A stretch of DNA of 5,635 nt from Chloroflexota bacterium (GTDB taxonomy: Bacteria; Chloroflexota; Anaerolineae; B4-G1; SLSP01), in NCBI GenBank assembly GCA_022707665.1, contig JAKJAE010000193.1:248-5882 (forward strand), in the 5' to 3' direction. The stretch's first letter is position 1. Each line of letters begins with the position of its first letter. The notes below the pieces were generated by a model. It was given only the letters and a program-made list of their open reading frames with translations. It had not been told where the DNA came from and ran no database searches. The position numbers were made by a program, and so were the translations under genes. Of this stretch, positions 3,901 to 5,635 are shown one piece after another.

Positions 3901-5635
3901 ATGACAACGGAAGAAATCAAGGCCATGGAGACAGAGCTGTTGTCGACCCATGTCACCCCTCTGCCGGCCGTAGTGCCCCCATCGATTTCGCTCGATGAAC
4001 CGTCCCTCTACTTCAACCGTGAACTGAGCCTGCTCAAGTTCAACTATCGCGTGCTCTGTGAAGCGTTGGAAGAGGGCCGCCATCCGTTGTTGGAGAGAGT
4101 CAAGTTCCTGGCGATCTTCTTCAACAACATGGATGAATTCACCATGATCCGGATGTCGGGCTTGCGCCGTCAGTTGGGTGCCGGGGTCGTGGAGGCGCCG
4201 CCCGATGGCCTGTCGCCTGCTGAGCAGTTGGCCGCTATCCGACGTGACCTCGTTCCCATCTTCGATCAGGCGATGGCGTGTTGGCGCGAGGATCTCAAGC
4301 CCAAGCTGCGACAGGTTGGCATCCGCATCCTGTTCTATTCCGAGTTAAAAGGAAAGCAGCGCCGCTTGCTGCGCCGGCATTTCGAGCGCGAGATGTTTCC
4401 CGTGTTGACGCCGCTTGCCTTCGATCCAGGGCATCCCTTTCCGCACATCTCGAATCTGAGCCTCAACCTCGCCGTTGTCATCGAGGATCCAGGTGGACGC
4501 CGCAGGTTTGCTCGCCTCAAGATTCCCGGGTCGTTCCCAAGGCTGCTGCGTATTCCAGCGGAGGAGCGTGCCGAGTCGTATGAGACGCTCGGCCTGGATT
4601 CGGTCGAGACGACAGACTTTGTCTGGATCGAGGACGTGATCATTGAGAACCTCGATCTGCTGTTCCCGGGAATGCACGTGGTCGCGGCCTATCCTTTTCG
4701 GGTCACCCGCGACGCTGACCTCGAGATCGAGGAGGACGAAGCCTCAGACCTGCTCGAGTCGATCGAGGAGAGCGTCGGGATGCGCCAGTTCGGGTCTGCG
4801 GTGCGGCTCGAGGTGGATAAGGCTATGCCGCGCGACATCCGGGACATTCTGCTTCAGAACCTGGAGATCGCGCCCTATCTGCTCTATACCGTCGATGGTC
4901 CCATCGGGCTGGCCCATCTGATGCAACTCACCGAAGTGAACAACCCCGACCTGAAGGATGCGCCTTTCATCCCCTACACGTCGCGGTCTCTTGCCAGCGG
5001 CAAGAGCATCTTTGCTGCCATTCGCCGGCGCAAGAACATCCTGCTCTACCATCCCTACGACAGCTTCACCCCGGTGGTCGACTTCCTGCTGGAGGCCGCC
5101 CGCGACCCGCAGGTGCTGGCCATCAAACAGACCCTGTACCGGGTCGGGCCCAATGCCCCGGTGGTCTCGGCGCTTCTGGAGGCACGCGAGAACGGGAAGC
5201 AGGTCGCGGTCCTGGTGGAACTCAAGGCGCGCTTTGACGAGGAGAACAACATCGTATGGGCCAAGGCTCTGGAGCGTGCGGGCGTCCACGTGATCTATGG
5301 CCTGATCGGGCTGAAGACCCACGCCAAACTCTGCATGGTGGTACGGCGCGAGCCGGAGGGGTTGGTGCGCTACGTCCACATGGCCACGGGCAACTACAAC
5401 GCGGTCACGGCCCGCATCTACTCCGACTTGGGCTACTTCACCATCGATCCCGAGATCGGTGACGATGTAGCGGACCTCTTCAACGCGTTGACCGGCTACT
5501 CACGGAAGGAAGAATACCGGAAGCTGTTGGTTGCACCTGGAAACATGCGAGAACAGATCACGATGCGCATCGATCGGGAGATTGCGCAACATCGTGAGCA
5601 CGGCGATGGGTATATTGCGTTCAAGATGAACCAGC
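3901..5635 (+). CDS. ppk1: Polyphosphate kinase 1, partial (C-terminus off the right edge)
   Basis: PPK1 reversibly transfers the ATP gamma-phosphate onto inorganic polyphosphate and is usually membrane-associated. The frame is open from ATG 3901 to the edge, giving 578 complete codons of an expected roughly 700. AAGGAG (3889-3894) six bases upstream fixes the start. The N-terminal domain has FNRELSLLKFN (38-48), with Asn39 matching the family's ATP-contacting Asn, and then the NNMDEF...MIRMSGL segment. The middle domain follows. The first catalytic C-terminal domain carries IKQTLYRVG, and GLKTHAKL contains His474, equivalent to the phosphorylated His435 of the E. coli enzyme. VRYVHMATGNYN and ARIYSD come next. 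The second conserved C-terminal His (E. coli His592) should fall beyond the window. The extra N-terminal 35 residues before FNREL are poorly conserved. The gene has its own promoter and is divergent from the tRNA-Ser unit. Any partner such as ppx would lie outside the window. Confidence 0.97.
   Translation, partial: MTTEEIKAMETELLSTHVTPLPAVVPPSISLDEPSLYFNRELSLLKFNYRVLCEALEEGRHPLLERVKFLAIFFNNMDEFTMIRMSGLRRQLGAGVVEAPPDGLSPAEQLAAIRRDLVPIFDQAMACWREDLKPKLRQVGIRILFYSELKGKQRRLLRRHFEREMFPVLTPLAFDPGHPFPHISNLSLNLAVVIEDPGGRRRFARLKIPGSFPRLLRIPAEERAESYETLGLDSVETTDFVWIEDVIIENLDLLFPGMHVVAAYPFRVTRDADLEIEEDEASDLLESIEESVGMRQFGSAVRLEVDKAMPRDIRDILLQNLEIAPYLLYTVDGPIGLAHLMQLTEVNNPDLKDAPFIPYTSRSLASGKSIFAAIRRRKNILLYHPYDSFTPVVDFLLEAARDPQVLAIKQTLYRVGPNAPVVSALLEARENGKQVAVLVELKARFDEENNIVWAKALERAGVHVIYGLIGLKTHAKLCMVVRREPEGLVRYVHMATGNYNAVTARIYSDLGYFTIDPEIGDDVADLFNALTGYSRKEEYRKLLVAPGNMREQITMRIDREIAQHREHGDGYIAFKMNQ

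Noticed and set aside
4744..5379. Minus-strand ORF of 211 codons inside ppk1
   Set aside because: It is antisense to a clearly conserved PPK1 frame and shows no recognisable domain. It is a shadow of GC-rich coding sequence.

Overview
The window looks like chromosomal DNA of a GC-rich (about 60%) free-living bacterium with sigma-70-type promoters and strong AAGGAG-type ribosome binding sites. The PPK1 and MetRS sequences have a Chloroflexota/Anaerolineae flavour. That placement is an impression from the protein sequences, not a search result. I see no transposase, integrase, phage gene or CRISPR array.

Layout. (1) Positions 1-823, minus strand: a probable two-gene operon, a C_GCAxxG_C_C-family cysteine protein followed by a DUF1232 (YkvA-like) protein that runs off the left edge. 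Its likely promoter lies at 856-884. (2) Positions 937-1141, plus strand: an extended -10 promoter, a 29-codon leader ORF with five Met codons within nine codons, a set of competing RNA hairpins and a perfect GC-rich terminator. Together these form what looks like a translation-coupled (trp/pheM-type) attenuator. (3) Positions 1142-2719, plus strand: metG, methionyl-tRNA synthetase, ending at a hairpin shared with the convergent gene. (4) Positions 2796-3266, minus strand: a YbaK/EbsC-family aminoacyl-tRNA deacylase. (5) Positions 3426-3767, minus strand: a tRNA-Ser(UGA)-tRNA-Ser(GCU) unit with a near-consensus promoter and a clear terminator. (6) Positions 3799-5635, plus strand: ppk1, polyphosphate kinase, with its own promoter divergent from the tRNA promoter and cut by the right edge.

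The middle of the window is a translation cluster: charging of tRNA-Met, proofreading of mischarged tRNA, and two serine tRNAs. PPK1 adds a stress-linked function. The most interesting element is the metG leader. Its peptide is rich in the amino acid that MetRS consumes, and the RNA can form three mutually exclusive helices (991-995 with 1045-1049; 1044-1049 with 1094-1099; 1091-1099 with 1103-1111). This predicts that ribosome stalling at Met codons, when charged tRNA-Met is scarce, allows readthrough into metG. I do not recall a described methionine-leader attenuator for metG, but novelty needs a literature and genome search.
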